Below are positions 14,791 to 28,999 of a stretch of 64,000 nt of DNA, in pieces (the stretch's first letter is position 1; every line of letters begins with the position of its first letter). Location: NCBI GenBank assembly GCA_013397935.1, contig VZRN01004248.1:1519485-1583484 (forward strand), read 5' to 3'. The stretch is from Dasyornis broadbenti (taxonomy: Eukaryota; Chordata; Aves; Passeriformes; Dasyornithidae). The notes under the pieces were generated by a model. It was not told the DNA's origin. It ran no database searches and was given only the letters and a program-made list of their open reading frames with translations. The position numbers and the translations under genes are program-made.

Positions 14791-17700
14791 GTTTAGATTG
14801 TGAGGCTCTGTTGATGCATGGTGTTCCCCTTTGGGGCTCTCACTTTAACCCATGTCTTCCCTGAATTTCTCTGTGCAGGAGCAGCATACAGTGCTGTTCC
14901 CACTGGAGGCCTTATCAGTGTGCTGCAGAATGGAAGGAGCACTTGCTGAGTTCTGCAATCATCCCTCCTGTTTATACATTTTAGTGTGGCATTTTGGTTG
15001 CCAGAGGACTTTTTTGTTCTGTTTTCCACATACGTGGCAGTATTTATAAAAGTCAAGGCCACAGCATGAAACCAAAACTGCCACTGAAGCCCCTGAGATG
15101 CTCTCCATGAACAGGAGCTCTTGTCTCCTGAATACAAGTGTTTCTTTTAAAAGTCACTGTATTTGAATTGCCATCTTCTGTAAGCAGCTGAATTGGGATC
15201 TTGATGAGTTATAGTCCTGTTTTCTCATGCTCACACTTACTTGGACAGCTAAACCCTTTTGTTTTTCTAATATAAAAGTAATCTGTATACAAATGAGCAG
15301 CTAAGAGCTTGCAAAAGAAGCTCTGTTTTCAGAACAAACTGAAGGACTGGTCTAGTCTACAGAGGTCTTAAAATTTGCTGTCTTCTGCAACTGTTAGCAG
15401 AAGAGTTGTCCAATTGTGGAGCACTGACTTCCTAAGCAAGAACTCAAGTGTTCAATCTGTGGTTCAAATGCAAGGCAGAAGTCACCAAGCACCCAGCATT
15501 CTCCTGATGCAAGTGATTATTCACTGCATAGGCATTTGAATAGCTGTAATATTTATGAAATGATGTATTCAACCCCCTTCCACCACCTCTGAACACACAT
15601 GAACACCCTAATCCGGACTGATGCTGTCTGCTGAGGTGAGAGCTGAGTTCCAAATGAATTGCTGGTGGTGTTTGGTTGCAAGAAAACAAGTACAAGTTTA
15701 ATTCACTTGAAAAAACGTATCTCTTGGCTCACTGAAACTTCTGCAGTTAAACAGGAAAATAAAAAGCTGGCCCGTAAGAGCCAGTGAGTTTTGATCATGT
15801 CGAAAAATGTTTCTAACCCTTCATGCTGAAAAAATAAGTGTTCTGATAGGAGCTAATAAGGAAGGTTTCTCTGGGGCCACATGCAGATCTGCTGAATGCT
15901 CTGTACAGACTTTAGCATTTGGAACTATTTTAAGAACAAGAGAGGCTCTGGGTCTGTGCACACACACTGTAGACAATTTCACTGCTCACAGGTTCTGCCA
16001 AGCAGTAAAATATGAAGTTGCAGCTGGGTTTGCTGCTACGACTCAGGACCGTGGGCATACGAGAAGCTGATGAGAAATACACAACTTTCACTTCACTATG
16101 CTGTGAAGTTTTAAGTAGAATTAACACAAGCCAAAGGCTACACAAGGGCAGAAAACTCCCTCCCACAACGGTGCATTATGCTAAGAGCTGGGAAGAGCAG
16201 CCCAGCTGAGTTTCACTTCACTTCATGCTTTAGGAACAGCAGTTCAAGTGTGTACAGAGGTGTGAGATCATCCCAAGCAGTAAGACAAGTGCTTGACAAG
16301 GAAGAAAATATAGATAGGCAAGAACACCACAGCCAGACGAAGCAGTACTGCACTGCTGGCACACAACAAATTCATTAACCAAAAAATCACAAGTACAGCA
16401 TTCCCTTGTGCTCAGTCCCCTAGAAGGACCAAAGGGAATGGATTCAAATGTACCTCGGTGAAATGTGATGGAAATTCCTGCAAGGTCATCACTGAGACAC
16501 TTCATTGGTTCTTCATCTAATTTGGGCTGTGCAAGTTCCCCACAAGAGCTGCCTGTAAAGCTGAGCTGGTTTACTCCACGTAGCATGCATTAAGGTCTAA
16601 AAGGCATGTTTACTATTTGGAGTTTGGATTAAGGGAGAGTCTGAGCTATGTTTTCTATGCTTGTTTGTAAAGCAACGGCTTTTTACTCCTTTAATGAAAT
16701 GTACAGAGCAGCTCCCTTGTGGTGTTATCTAGAAATAACAGACAGCCCCAAATCTCAAACAGATTTGGAAGTTTCCTTCAAACTCTTAACCATGGTTAGG
16801 TTCTCTTTAGCAAAAGGCCGTGCTGTACTGGTTGAGAACCTCATTGCTTTATTAGAACTACTGGGACTGTTCTTTAACAAGCTAAAAAAAGACTCTTCCT
16901 ATGTTCAATCCAAATTCATCACTGTTTAGAGAACTATTAATTAAAAGGGAAAAGTAAATCAATAGAGTCACTTTATTGATCTTTAGAATGTGGAACTACT
17001 ATTAATAAAACATGTTAACGTTGTTTTATGGATAGGTCAAAGTCCTAGTAAGGGTGTGTATGTCATTCTAATTTTGTGCAGTTTCATCAACAAACTATTT
17101 GCTATTGCAGTATTGTATTTATTCATCTCCTGTTTTCCTCCCCCACACCCAGAACATCTGCTAAACGTTTCTGAATCTGAGCTTGTTGGGATAGGGCCCA
17201 TTCCCTTTCCATATTTATGAACTGTGTGGTACACTGGCACTCATTCAGCAGACTGCTTCCCAAGGCTCATGCGCAGATGACATCACCCGCTGTGGGTTTG
17301 TGTGCAGGAGATCCACATGAGCAGGGGTCACACAGGGGGCTGCAGATCCACTGACCTCCAGAAGTGCTTAAACTCCACTGCTGCCGAGGAACAGAGCTAT
17401 CTACTAATGTTTGAGTGATGCAGGAATGAGGAAGAGGAAGAAGAGGTATTTATGGTGTCCTCTGGAATTGTAATGAGGAGTAATGGGTTAAAATTGAATG
17501 AAAAAGGTTGTATCTGACTCCAAAAATATCCAGAAATATCATCCAAATATTTTTCAGTTTGGTCAAAGAGGCCAACTAAACAAAAGCTACTATGCTTGTG
17601 TTGTAACAGGTGGGACAAAACAGAACACAGGACTGGTTCTGGGGCTGTAAAAATGAACACATAATTAACTTCCGAACACATAATTAATTTCTGACCTCTG

Positions 17701-19020
17701 GTTTTTTTCTGTAGTAGCCCAGCTTGTCCTGCCAACAGTGGCACAGGCACAGCTCTATGCTATGCACACACTGAGGCGAGTGTGCCGTGCCGCTCTTGTG
17801 CGGGGCACTCCCACCGTGACTGCCAGCACACGAACAGAAGCTGTGCTCACAAACTGCCCTTGCGTGCCTGGGCTCACCGGACCTGGCCCTGTTTGCCTTC
17901 CTGGCTGCCTTGCAAGCAGGGCCTTTCCCAAGTCAAGGATGCAGGGTTTTCAAACCTCGTGAGGAACAACATAGCCCCATCTCCTCTCAGCTGTGAGGGC
18001 TCCAAGGATCAGTTGTCTGCCTCAGTGCATGCCAACAACAGAGCACAAGCACAATCACGGAGTCTTAATGAGATTACAGCTAGAGATGCCCCAGTGCTGC
18101 CGTCTGACCAAGGAACAGAACAGGCTCCAAATTCATCTGGAGAAAAAGAAATCTCCTTGGCTTTCATGTGAGCAGGCTGCAGGTTGATCAGGATTTCAGA
18201 CCTGTGGTGTACAACTTTTGATTTTTTTTCCCTTATATATTATTTTTTTTTTGCAACGCATTACTTTCTTTAAAAAGCAATGTATTCGTTTCACAGGCAT
18301 CCAGGTTTCATTAATATTTTCCAGGACATGATTTCAAAGTGATGATCACACTGCTCAGTAACATGACTACATTTATGGATGCCTATTGTTAGCCATGCTG
18401 GGTTGATCTCACCCATGACTACTGTCCGTATGCTTGACTGTGACACCCATGTGCTGTGGGGGAACGTGGTGGATCTTTGCCAATATAATAATTCTTTTTA
18501 TCAGCAGTTTATCTGGAGCATCTGTTTGTCTCATCAGAATGAAATTGCTTGTAACTCTATCCTACACAGGGCAAACACTCTTTCTGCACCTGTTCAAGCA
18601 CTTGATTTACTTACTGCTTAAATTCTTAATCTCAAAAAAACCAAACAAGTCAGCTTGTACAACAAAGGCTGGAACAATGAATTAAATGGAAAAGCTGATA
18701 CAGAACCGTATCAGCTGGCTAGAGCACAAAACCTGGTATTGAGGTACAGATTGTGCAGCGCTCACTGCAAACTGCAGATCCTGCCCTGCAGATCTCATCG
18801 AGCTTCCTGCAAGAAACCTGCTGCTAATGGCAAGGCTGCAGCTCCTGCAGGAATTCGTGCCTAGGACAAAAAAACAGTAGTAATGCATTCACGGATTTTG
18901 CATGAAGCCTAGAGCTAGCACAAAAGAAAATCCCTCCCCTTAGACACAAGAAACCCCCGAATTTACTAATCCATGGCAAACAATAAATAACATTTGCAGC
19001 AGAAGGTAGGAGAGGCTGGC
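14791..19020. other. No gene seen; short 19-bp duplication
   Basis: No coding exon recognised. Two tandem copies of a 19-bp AT-rich unit (gaacacataattaac..., one or two changes) sit at 17655-17692. A T-rich tract lies around 18220-18255. Otherwise it is ordinary noncoding DNA. Confidence 0.5.
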
Positions 19021-19540
19021 TGGGTCAGTACTCACAGAGCGAGGCCGCGGGAATGACCTTCTTCTCACATGAGTCAACTCCTCCCCGCCAGGTGCTCCCA
19101 GCTCGCCCGCCTCTGCAGGGGCAGACACCGAAATCAGAGCCCCCTCGCCACTCCTCCACACGTCTTTCTCCTTGGAGAGCTCCTACCAACAATTTTCTCT
19201 TTCTCTGGGCTTGCGAGGTAAAGCCAAAATTTAAGAGAAATGGGATCTCAGATGCAAATCTCCTTGTGGAAGTCTTTGCCAGAGCATCTCGCCGAGTCTC
19301 GAGGAGGCTGAGTGATGATGGGTCTGGCTGCCAAGTCGTCACTGTTGCCACAGTAACGGAGCAGTGGTCCCCTGTGGCTTGCTGAGGGAGCGGCAATGGG
19401 AGCACCGAATGGAGGCATTGCCTCCTCCTTCGAGGATTCCTCTGACCTGGGTAATCCGCCCATTTCTTAAAAAAAAGGCTGGTTCATACCCAAGGTATTT
19501 CCCTCACACCGTACACATAGCCCCGCTCCCGCCTTGGCTA
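19021..19540 (-). promoter_or_regulatory. CpG-rich patch with minus-strand splice donor
   Basis: Local CpG enrichment in otherwise AT-leaning DNA. On the minus strand an exon could end at 19036, followed by GTGAGTACT, a near-consensus donor. The frame upstream of this donor on the minus strand (about 19025-19405) has no recognised domain. It could be an alternative 5' noncoding exon of the presumed MICAL3 unit. No transcript evidence is available from sequence alone. Confidence 0.3.
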
Positions 19541-20950
19541 CTCTGTTCACGGAGCTCTACAGCATCTTAAATCTTGTTTCTGCGGTATAGGAAAGCTGGC
19601 ATGACACTGAGAGAGCCACTGGCTTCCCCTGGGAAATAGCATGAGGGAAAAAGAAACCTTGTTCTGGTAAATATCTGAACACGAGCACACGCTCAGCAGT
19701 GTTTGAAGAAGTGCTGGGCCGGCGCGATATAATCTTGTCTGTGTGAGCAGGTGAATGAGTAGTTGAGACAGCAATAGGGGATTTTTCTGCCAAGTGTTTC
19801 TCTGCCAACACAGCCGAGCACGAGTGTGGCTGTGAGGCCCTGTTACAGCTACGGGGAAGCTCAGGGCCGGCAGAATTCCTTTGTTCCTGTCCCCTCAACT
19901 GAAAAGTCTTGGCGCTATCATTTCTGAGCTTTAATATTGCTGTTTTCTACTCATTTTGATCATAACATTGACATAAACATCAGCAATAACGTTAGGCAGG
20001 AGAGTCCACAGCAGTGGGGACCTACAGACTCTGGGCTGTAGTCAGAAAAGCAGCCGAGACTGCAGAAGCAGGCGTTATTTTGCTGGACAATGAACAATTC
20101 AGCCTTGTTTTGGAAAGCAGCTCCTTGGATAGTTAAATAATACCACTTGTTTATGAGATAGACTATTTATCTCATCTTCTTTATAAAATGTTGCTAATGG
20201 TTCTTTGTTGCTTTCCTTATTATTCTCTCTTAAAGCCAAGTGCTTCTTTTAAGGTGATGGATTTCCTCTCTCAGGACGCCAGTAACAAACACAGCTCTGT
20301 GTGCGTGTAGGTGGTGAGGACAAAAACAAATACACAGAAGTGAAACCCACACGTTCGCTTTCTTAACTAACTCTCCTGTCCTCACTTTCAACTCAGGTTT
20401 TTCGGGCAATCTGTGACAGTGGCTCATCCCAACTTGCTGGGTAGGGACAGGCCTCCAGATGCCAAAATCCAAACATTAAAGATCCCATCATGACAAGGGG
20501 TTAAGTGCCTTTTTGCCCCGCTAGAATCTGAGCAGCAGAGATGGGACTAGTTCAGAACAGCACTATCAGCCAGAAGGGCTAAAAGGACTTGAATTAGATT
20601 GTAAAAACCTTGAGCAGGCTAAACAAAATCTCAAGCATGGCAAGCAGTAAAAATTCTCACCTTTTTACTTGTCTTTGCCTCTGCCTTCAGACTGAGTTTT
20701 CCAGCTTTTCTCCAACACACTCTGAGGATTAGAATTTCATTTGAGTTAGAGAAAACCTTCCATTTCTCCTAGGTTTGCAGGATTCTGGAATGTGGGACGT
20801 GGAGAACATCACCAAACACAGTGATGACAATGCCACTAGGCTTGGCAGCGCTGCAGCGTATCTCTGTGAAGTAGGGAAGTCCATCTAGGCCCAGCCTAAG
20901 GGAGCCTGGGCCCTTTCCATTACAGATGCTGGATTTAACAGCACCACTCC

Positions 20951-20980
20951 CAAAAACACACACACAAACACAGACACACC
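20951..20980. repeat. CA-rich microsatellite
   Basis: Imperfect run of AC dinucleotides with interrupting A and G bases. Confidence 0.8.
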
Positions 20981-22872
20981 TCCTTGCACGGTGCCTTGGT
21001 GCAGTGGCTCGTTCATAATTAGTTACGAGCACACCCAGACTTAAGAGCATCAAGGTTACTCAATACATGAAGGCATCTTACAGAAGTTTGAATTATCACG
21101 GGCATTATTTCACGGCTGGGCCTTCAGTGACCTTACATGAGAATGCAGTAAGGTCAGAAACTGAGCTGCACACTTAGTCTCACATAGGAAAATGTGGGTT
21201 ACATATAATTAAATAAATCTGTTTTGCTGACACTCCCTCCACTGCCCCTTCCATCAACTATTTTTACGCTTGGCTTAGTGGAAAAGCCTTGGTGCCTCTG
21301 GGTGTGAAACACGAAGCCATTCAAAATGAAGCTGTCCCCCGAGAAGACAATCCCGAGAAGGAATAATGCTTGGCTCTCAGGGAGTATGAAAGCAGCAGAG
21401 GAATGTAGGGGAGAGGAGGTGGCTGGGCTTAGCCTGCAGCACTGAGAAGTCTTTTCCATTTGCAGCTCTCTCCTTCCGCAGTCAGAGCTGTTTAACGGGA
21501 TCACGAGGGCTGCTGTGCCATTACTTGCGGAAGAGGGTATAAAAATGACAGCAGCTAATAAGCACCCATTTCTCATCAGTCGCCTCATAAGGCTAATTGC
21601 ACAAACAGAACGTTTCATAGGCTAACGGGCTGGAAATGACATTCTGCCTGCTGGATCCCGACCAGTACAGAGAGACTGCATCCCTGAGACTGGACACTTC
21701 AGTCCCAGCCACAAAAAAACAGGATTATCCCTAAGTGTACGGACTTCAGAAACTGAGTTGGAATGCTAAAGACACAGCACAGTCATTCTTCCTGATGATG
21801 AGGACATGGGAGTAGAAACATTGAATGCTCCTTTGTCCATAAATGTCCAGACCGCATTCCTGCCTCTGAAGGTCCTTCACAGACAGGAAGGCTTTGTCTG
21901 GAGGACAGCAAGAACGACTTAAAAAAAAAAAACCTGAAAAAACCCAACCCAAGCTTGGTGGATCAGGGTGGAAACACACCTTTAACTGAGGCCTCCATTC
22001 AGAGGAGGCATTCACGCTTCCGAGGGCAGAGGCTGGCTGATGGGAAGGGCAGAAACTGGACAGGGCTGTGTGTGGTCTGCCAGCAGGATCAAGGCAGGGA
22101 GTGTGTGTTTATGTGTGTAGGAAGGGAGCTGTTGGTAGTGGGAGTGCAGTCCCTGCACGTGAATTATAGATGTCAAAGCTGAAAAAGTGCTTCTTGGCCT
22201 GTTCACTTTCCCTTCTTTAGCTGCTGAGGATTTGAAAAGTCGAGTCTCCCATTCATTGCATCAAAGGATCTAATGCAGTACATTTGCTCTAGTATTACCA
22301 GTCACTAAACAGATAATTTTGACCAAAAAAAAAAAGTGACAAGATTGGTTCTTTCAAACATTGAGATTAATTTTGCTCTCAGCATCACTGTCCAGGTTCT
22401 TTAAGCATACATTTAAATTTTTTTCTCACTCTGATCTATAGTTAGGCTTGTTAGGAAGTGTCTGTGCTGTTTTTCTATTTTTAAAATATGGGCCCACGTT
22501 TGATCAGATTTTACTTGAGATTCTCTGGTGCACTGCTGGTAAAATTAACTCATGACCAGTTTTCAAGGCTATTGGAAAGTTATCACCACGCCATAATATA
22601 TTCTGTGCTAAATGATTTGGATATGCTAGGCTTTTTTCACAATATTTCCACACCTGATTTTCGTGGACATCCTTGCTCCTGATTGTTTATATTCCAATTA
22701 ACTGCTCTTATTGTCATGCATGTTATTGATGGGTTTCTGGAAAGCTCAGCAACTCAGCAATTTTATAACTGCATTATAAATAATTCAATCAACTGTTCTT
22801 CCCCACATCTACTTCTCATTTATTAATGGACTTTCTTTCTGAGTAGTATTTTCTGATCTCTCATCACCATCC

Positions 22873-22897
22873 TATATATATATATATACACACACAC
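22873..22897. repeat. Compound TA/CA microsatellite
   Basis: Eight TA units pass directly into about five CA units. This is a typical polymorphic dinucleotide locus. Confidence 0.85.
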
Positions 22898-25800
22898 TTG
22901 GGGGAGGAATGAAATTAGTTTTGTGGTCCTTCTGCCAAACCTTCCACTGACTTCAGTGAGAGATTTGCCTGAAGAATGGCTGATTCTAGCCTGTAGGAGT
23001 TGGTCCTATTTCTGTCCACCAGACCAGGCTGAAGTGAGTGCACACAGGTGAGCAACGGAGTCCCACGGGCGTTTGAACCCGGGGGCGTTTGAAGAGAAGC
23101 ATGAAAACGTGGGTTTGTGTGTACAAGAAGAAGGTGAAGCACACAGGGGGAGCCAGGCAAAGTGAATGAGGATTCTGTTATACAAGAGCAGGGAAAACGG
23201 AAGATTTTACGTGTTTAACTCATGCTAAACTTTGTTCGTTTGCTTGTTTGTTTGTGGGTTTGTTTTGTTTTAACTTTTCAAGTAACAGAAGAGTGGATTT
23301 TCTCTTTCCTCTCTTTTCTGTCATCAGACAGCTGTGCAAATATTTTAGCATGCGATTGTGGAAGCACAACACTGCAAACTTCTGAATTGTGCCAAGAGAA
23401 AAGTACAGGAAAACAAAAGGCAAAAGCCTGGGGCAGTTCTAGCTGCCAGGATCTTCTGTCCCCAGGGGAGCCAGACAGAGGAAAAAGGAGAGAAAAACCG
23501 GAGAACTGTGATAGCTTTCACTGCTGACAGTGACAGTATCCCAGGTCAGAAGGAAACACAGACTGCAAGGAGGGTAGCAAAGGTATCAGAGCAATTAGCA
23601 GTCACAGAATCACGTCTTTCTTGGAGGTTGTTGGCTTTATCTGCATCGACAACTGCCTGTATTGTACCTGCCCTAAGACACTGAGTTCTCCGGTTGCAGG
23701 TAAATTGAAAACCCGACTTACACGGTGCAGTAAATCAGTCTTTTAATTTAGAAAATCAGACCTACATGCCTGGTTTGTGGTTATACTGGCCTGGCATAAA
23801 ACAGGTCTTTTCCAGCAGCTTAAGGGGTTCATCAGCAAAGCAGTGATTCAGGCCAGATAAATAAAAACCCATCTCTTCACAAGTTCCCTCAGGAGTTTAT
23901 GCTACACAAGTGTGGGCAGTGGGTGATAACACAAACCTAAATATGCCACAGCCAGGAATCAAGCTGACTGATTCTCTGCCAAAGAATCCTATCTTGTTAC
24001 TGTAGGGGAATGAATTAATCCATAAAAATATTAGCTACCGCTTGCAACATTCTCAGTGGCTTTTGTCACACTCATTTCGGCGATTCCTCTGCATCAAATG
24101 ACAGCACATCTTCATCTTTCACTGTGTGAAAAGATGTCAATAGGTCACTCTGTAATGGCACTCCATCTCCAACCCATGCTGCTGGTGAGAAGTCAAAGGA
24201 TCAAGATTCATTCCTGAAGCTGCTCATCATTCTGTGCCCGGAAACACAGAGCTGGGGATTCTTCTCTTTTTTTTTTTTTTTTAGGCCCATAAAACTGCCA
24301 AAGTTACTCAAACAAACAAGAAACTCTCGGCTGTACTGCATGTAATCTCCCATCCCAGGGAATTAAACAGGTGGTTATTAAAACTGTAATAACACCCACA
24401 CTGTGAGCACGTTTAAACCCTAAAGGAAGAAATTCTTCCTCCTATCAAAGACAGCAAAATCATTTTAATGTTTTCAGGAAGCCTTCATACTCCAACTTCC
24501 TCTAACCATTTGCATTCCACTTCCATTTAATTACCTGAATGATTAATTAAGATCCATCAGCTAATGTTTTGCTCAGTGCTTTGAATATGTAAAGCCCTGT
24601 ATAAATCCTTGGTAGGAATTGTTTATTAGGCTGCTGTTTATGTCACTGTTGTTGCCTTCTGGGCTCTTCCCATTCCTTTTCATATTCCCTTTCATAGGCA
24701 GTGGTCAGTGCTTCCTACCATGGCTATTTCCAGCCCAGGTTATGGAGTCAGCACCACCATCCTCCTGTGGCCGTTTCAAGAACGTGCAGCTTTTCTGGCA
24801 TTGTCACACGTACTTTTATGGGACCTGAGTCCCCAGTGAAGACCTTGCACCCCATTATCCACTTTAATAGCATTTTTGCCTCGAACCAGGCCCAGGCTCC
24901 AGCCTCACAGCACCTCTCCCCTGCCCAGGTGTGCAGAGTGGTGAGGGTGGAGGCTCCCCTCACTCAGCACGACAGCAGGAAACAACGGTGGGTGCAGCTT
25001 CTCCCTACAGGACACCAGTTTTCCAAAGAAGCCCTGGAAATATCTGCAATTCTGTCCTTCCTTTAGGAAGCCTGACCAGGGTTCTCCTGATGCCATAGGG
25101 GCTGAGCACAGATTGCAGCCGAGTCACGACCAATGCAGCCTTCAAGGACAGAGCCAGGCTTGTCTGTAACAGGAATCCCACCCACCTCCAGTCTCCTATG
25201 GCTCTGAGCAGGCCATTTACAATGAGGTGTACAAGTGGTGAATTTGGGTGTCTCAGGTTGCAGTTGTCTTGAGAGACCAGAGACATGACCTTAAAAGCCA
25301 GGACATAGCCCTGCAATTGAAGCCAGTTGTCTCTGTAATTATTGTCTCTGCAGATCCTGCGAGATACACACACAAAATACTGCATTTGCTTTGTTTTTCT
25401 TAACTGTCAGCCACACAAATTCTCCTTTATAATTGAGCATCAAGTCAAGTTCTTTCCTCCTTACTCATAAGTAACATTCAACAGGCCAAAACAGGCCACA
25501 GGGATGCCAAAAATATAACCCTTTGGAACATGGTAAACAATTTTGTTGATACTGCTGAAAACGGAGCAGAATCATTTTCTCTGAGCGCATTGGCTCTTCA
25601 GAGGTAATGAGAGCCCATTTCTTGGAGTCACTGAACTCAACTGTGAGTGCCAATGGGACAGGCTGAGCTGGTGAATCTCATGATCCTTCCCTCACGTTCC
25701 AGTTTATTTTAACTCCTTCCAGAGTCTCTGAAGGAAAAGGCTGTCATGCTCAAAGACACTGAAGCAGCAAAGGACAAGTCTAGAAATAAAGTCCCTGTAA

Positions 25801-28800
25801 AGTTCTTTTCTTCCTTGCCTAGATCAGTGCTAGACAAGCACAGGACTTTCTAAGCAGAAAGGTCCATGCAGAGAAGGGAAAGAACCTCATAACTCCCTCT
25901 CCTGTATCCTCGCACTGTATGCAGCTGTGGATTTGTGGGGACTGTGAAGCCCTGCTTTCTTCTAATCCTTCTTGTCCTGGTCCTTCGTAACTCTGGGAGT
26001 AGATTGCGAACAGCGCCAGCTGCAAGCTCTCCACACCCCACAGCGATGTCCAGCGGTTTGCCCGGCACAACTCCCAGTCGCAGCCCCCAGTGCTGAGAAA
26101 TGATGGGATTTGCAGTAAGCCAGCACCGGAGGAGAAAAGAGAGAGCAAAGTGGAGGAAGAAAAGCAAAGGGAAACAAAGGGAGAGTGCGGGAAAGAAACA
26201 TACAGAAAACAAATCTGAGCCACTTAACATGGGTTAACTCCTTGTTGGCTGGCATCTCTAAATCCCAGGAGGGCTCGTTCATGCACCAGAAAGGCAGCAG
26301 GCTTGTCCTGAGAGCTGTGTGCACGTACGGACATGGAGACACGATACAGGCAGCAGGGAGAGTTCAGATGAAGGGGGCCAAGTCTGTGTGCTCCTGTGTG
26401 TGCATGTTCCATGGAGTGCAGCACCAACAGCTCTGGGAGTAGGAGATCACAAGTCAAGCCTTGCATTATAACATGATAGGCTTAAAAACCTTAAGATTTT
26501 GAGCTATAAATAAAAATTAAAAAAAAACAAAACCAAAAACAAACCAGGACAGCGAGCACGCTTTTGGCAGAATCCAAAAGTGACAGGAGAAGGTGAGGAC
26601 GAGCAGAAGTGGTTGCCGAAGTTTGTCTGCCACCCCTTGGTACCTGTGCTGGAGAACGCACACAAACCTGCCGTGGTGTTCTGCACGGGCAGCTTTGCCC
26701 AAACTGTCCTGGCTGAAGGCTTTCTCTGAGGGATGTAAACAAAGGACAAATTTGGAACAAACTGCAGCAAAAGGCTGATGAGTGACCCATACAAAATGTG
26801 AGGAACAGCACTGTGGAGAAAACTGCACAGAAGGAGGGAAGGGTCTGTGAGGGGTTTGATCTTTTTCCCACCAGTCAAGACGGAAACAATATAGGGGCTT
26901 CCTTCTCTTTGGCTGCAGTGACTCTGGGAGAGCAGGGGATTGGTTTCAGTGGCGCATTACCCCAGGCTCCTGCTGGTTCATGGAGATCAATGTATCATTT
27001 AATAGGGAGAGGCTTTCCAGCTCTGAGAGATTTTATCTCCTGATGGCTACCATGATATTTATAGGCATATCCATCAGCATAACAGCGGGAAGCAATTCTC
27101 TAGGGGTCAAATTGGGTGGATTTCCCCTCTTTAAAGTCCTTTATGGATGCAGCTTTCTGTATAGGATTAACCACTTAACTCACTGAATCCCGAACATCAT
27201 CAGCTATTGTTCACAAAAACTGATGAGCTCCACGGCTTAGTTGTGGGATGGCTGACTTGCTTTCGGCCTCAATTATCTTTTCAAATAATAAGGTCCTTTG
27301 TTAACCTCTGACTTGCTGAGCGCTGTGTAGGCAGCCTGTTAAGTACTTCACAGTCCTCTTTTAACCCTATGATTCGGGCAGCTCCAGAGATTTAGTCCCA
27401 TGATTGTCCTATTTCTGCCCAGTCTCAATCTTCAACTGCCACGTGAATAGCAACACCAAAGAACCAGCTTTGATCACAGCAAGCTTAGGAAAATAAACCA
27501 CGGTGGCTTGGAAGACCGAGGCAGAAACTACGTGCTTATTATACAAAGTGTTTTAATGCTTTCAGCCTAACTTTTGGTAATGATTTACAGAGCATGCTTC
27601 CCTGCTGGACTATTTAGAGAGTCAGCTCCTCTGGGGATTTAGCATGCAGTGATTCTATCTCCTAAAATTATCCGACCGTCTTTCTAGTATTGAATTTCTT
27701 CTTGTGAGCACACCTTTTGGAATGGGAAAGTCTTGCAAGGGGAGCTCAGAATAGACATATTGTTCCAGCAGCTCGCAGTGCATTGGAAATGTGAACTGCT
27801 GTGAACTGCTGCTTAATTTGACACAGAAAGACCGATGTAGAGTCCTGACATGGACAAGTGCTCTTGAATACAAAATCGAGTTATTTAAGGTTTTGTTTCT
27901 AGCCACCAGAGCTATCACCAGTCACATCTGCCCATCCACTCTCCCTTTCAAATTCACCACGACCTCCTCATGCCCTTATTTCACTTCACCTTGCTGTGTT
28001 TACAGTGACCTCCACCCTCGTGGCTCGGTTGTACTCCAGGCTGACACACCAGCACACAGCTCTCCTACTCACACACACACTTCATGAGAAATGGAAGCGC
28101 AGCTGCTGTCATTCCCTGAGAGCAAAAATTAAGTTCCCAATCCCTGACAGAACCCACCCCATTTTCCATCCTTGAAGGTCTGGTCAGAGCTCATACATGA
28201 ATCTCATTTCCATTACTTTGCTCTGGAGTGATTTTATTTTGCTGATGTACACAGTTGCAGTGCACTCCTGCTCCTTTGCTTTACACTCATCCATTTCTTT
28301 TCACTCGGATATAGCAGAACACTCCATAAATACAACTGAAATTAATAACTAATAAGCCTTCTGTCGGGTAGGAAAGCCAATTACATTATCTTCTCTGTTT
28401 TATAAAAAGAGAAGCTGATGTTCAGATGGAAAAAAACTATAAGAAAAATATCTCTAATCAATAAACATTACATCCAAGATTACTCAGGGTAATTTTAATG
28501 GTTGAAACGTACTTAACCAGAAACTTAATTTTCAGCTACATCAAGACACTTGTGCAAGTCACTTAATAGAATGACTATACTATGTAGTTCTTAATCATCT
28601 TAGAAAAACCTGGAGCAGCTTAAGAAGTCATTGTCAGGCTCCCCCCACCAGTGGCACTAAGAGACATTAAATACCCTGGCCAGCCTCCCAGCCGGGGACT
28701 CTCATCCTGCCCAGGGATCCTGGGAAGGGAGGATCCCTTCGAGATCCATGCTGGGCACCCAGCCCTGCCCTGAGCTCCATCGCAGCTGTGCAAGCTCGGA

Positions 28801-28999
28801 GCATCCCTGTCTCTATCTCCGGGGTGCTGTGGAACTCTGTGCTAGTCCTGCATCCTCCTGACTGTGTTGGAAACAATAGAACTTCTACATTTTTACTTTG
28901 TCTCTCTAGATAGGCATCACTTGGCTTTGCCTCGGGGAAAGGAATTGTCTTTAGTGTTTTTAGGAGATGTAGCATCACTCTAAGGAGATGAGCTTACCC

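Larger units (their letters stand above)
19541..28990. other. No gene seen; simple repeats only
   Basis: No convincing exon on either strand. It holds a CA-rich tract at 20951-20980, a TA then CA dinucleotide tract at 22873-22897, and a 16-base T run at 24267-24282. Minus-strand open frames of 120-135 codons near 25.8-26.9 kb overlap each other in different frames and show no domain. Confidence 0.5.

Noticed and set aside
25819..26871. Several overlapping minus-strand frames of 120-135 codons
   Set aside because: Hydrophobic or Ser/Leu-rich translations in all three frames, typical of antisense A/G-rich DNA. No family recognised.
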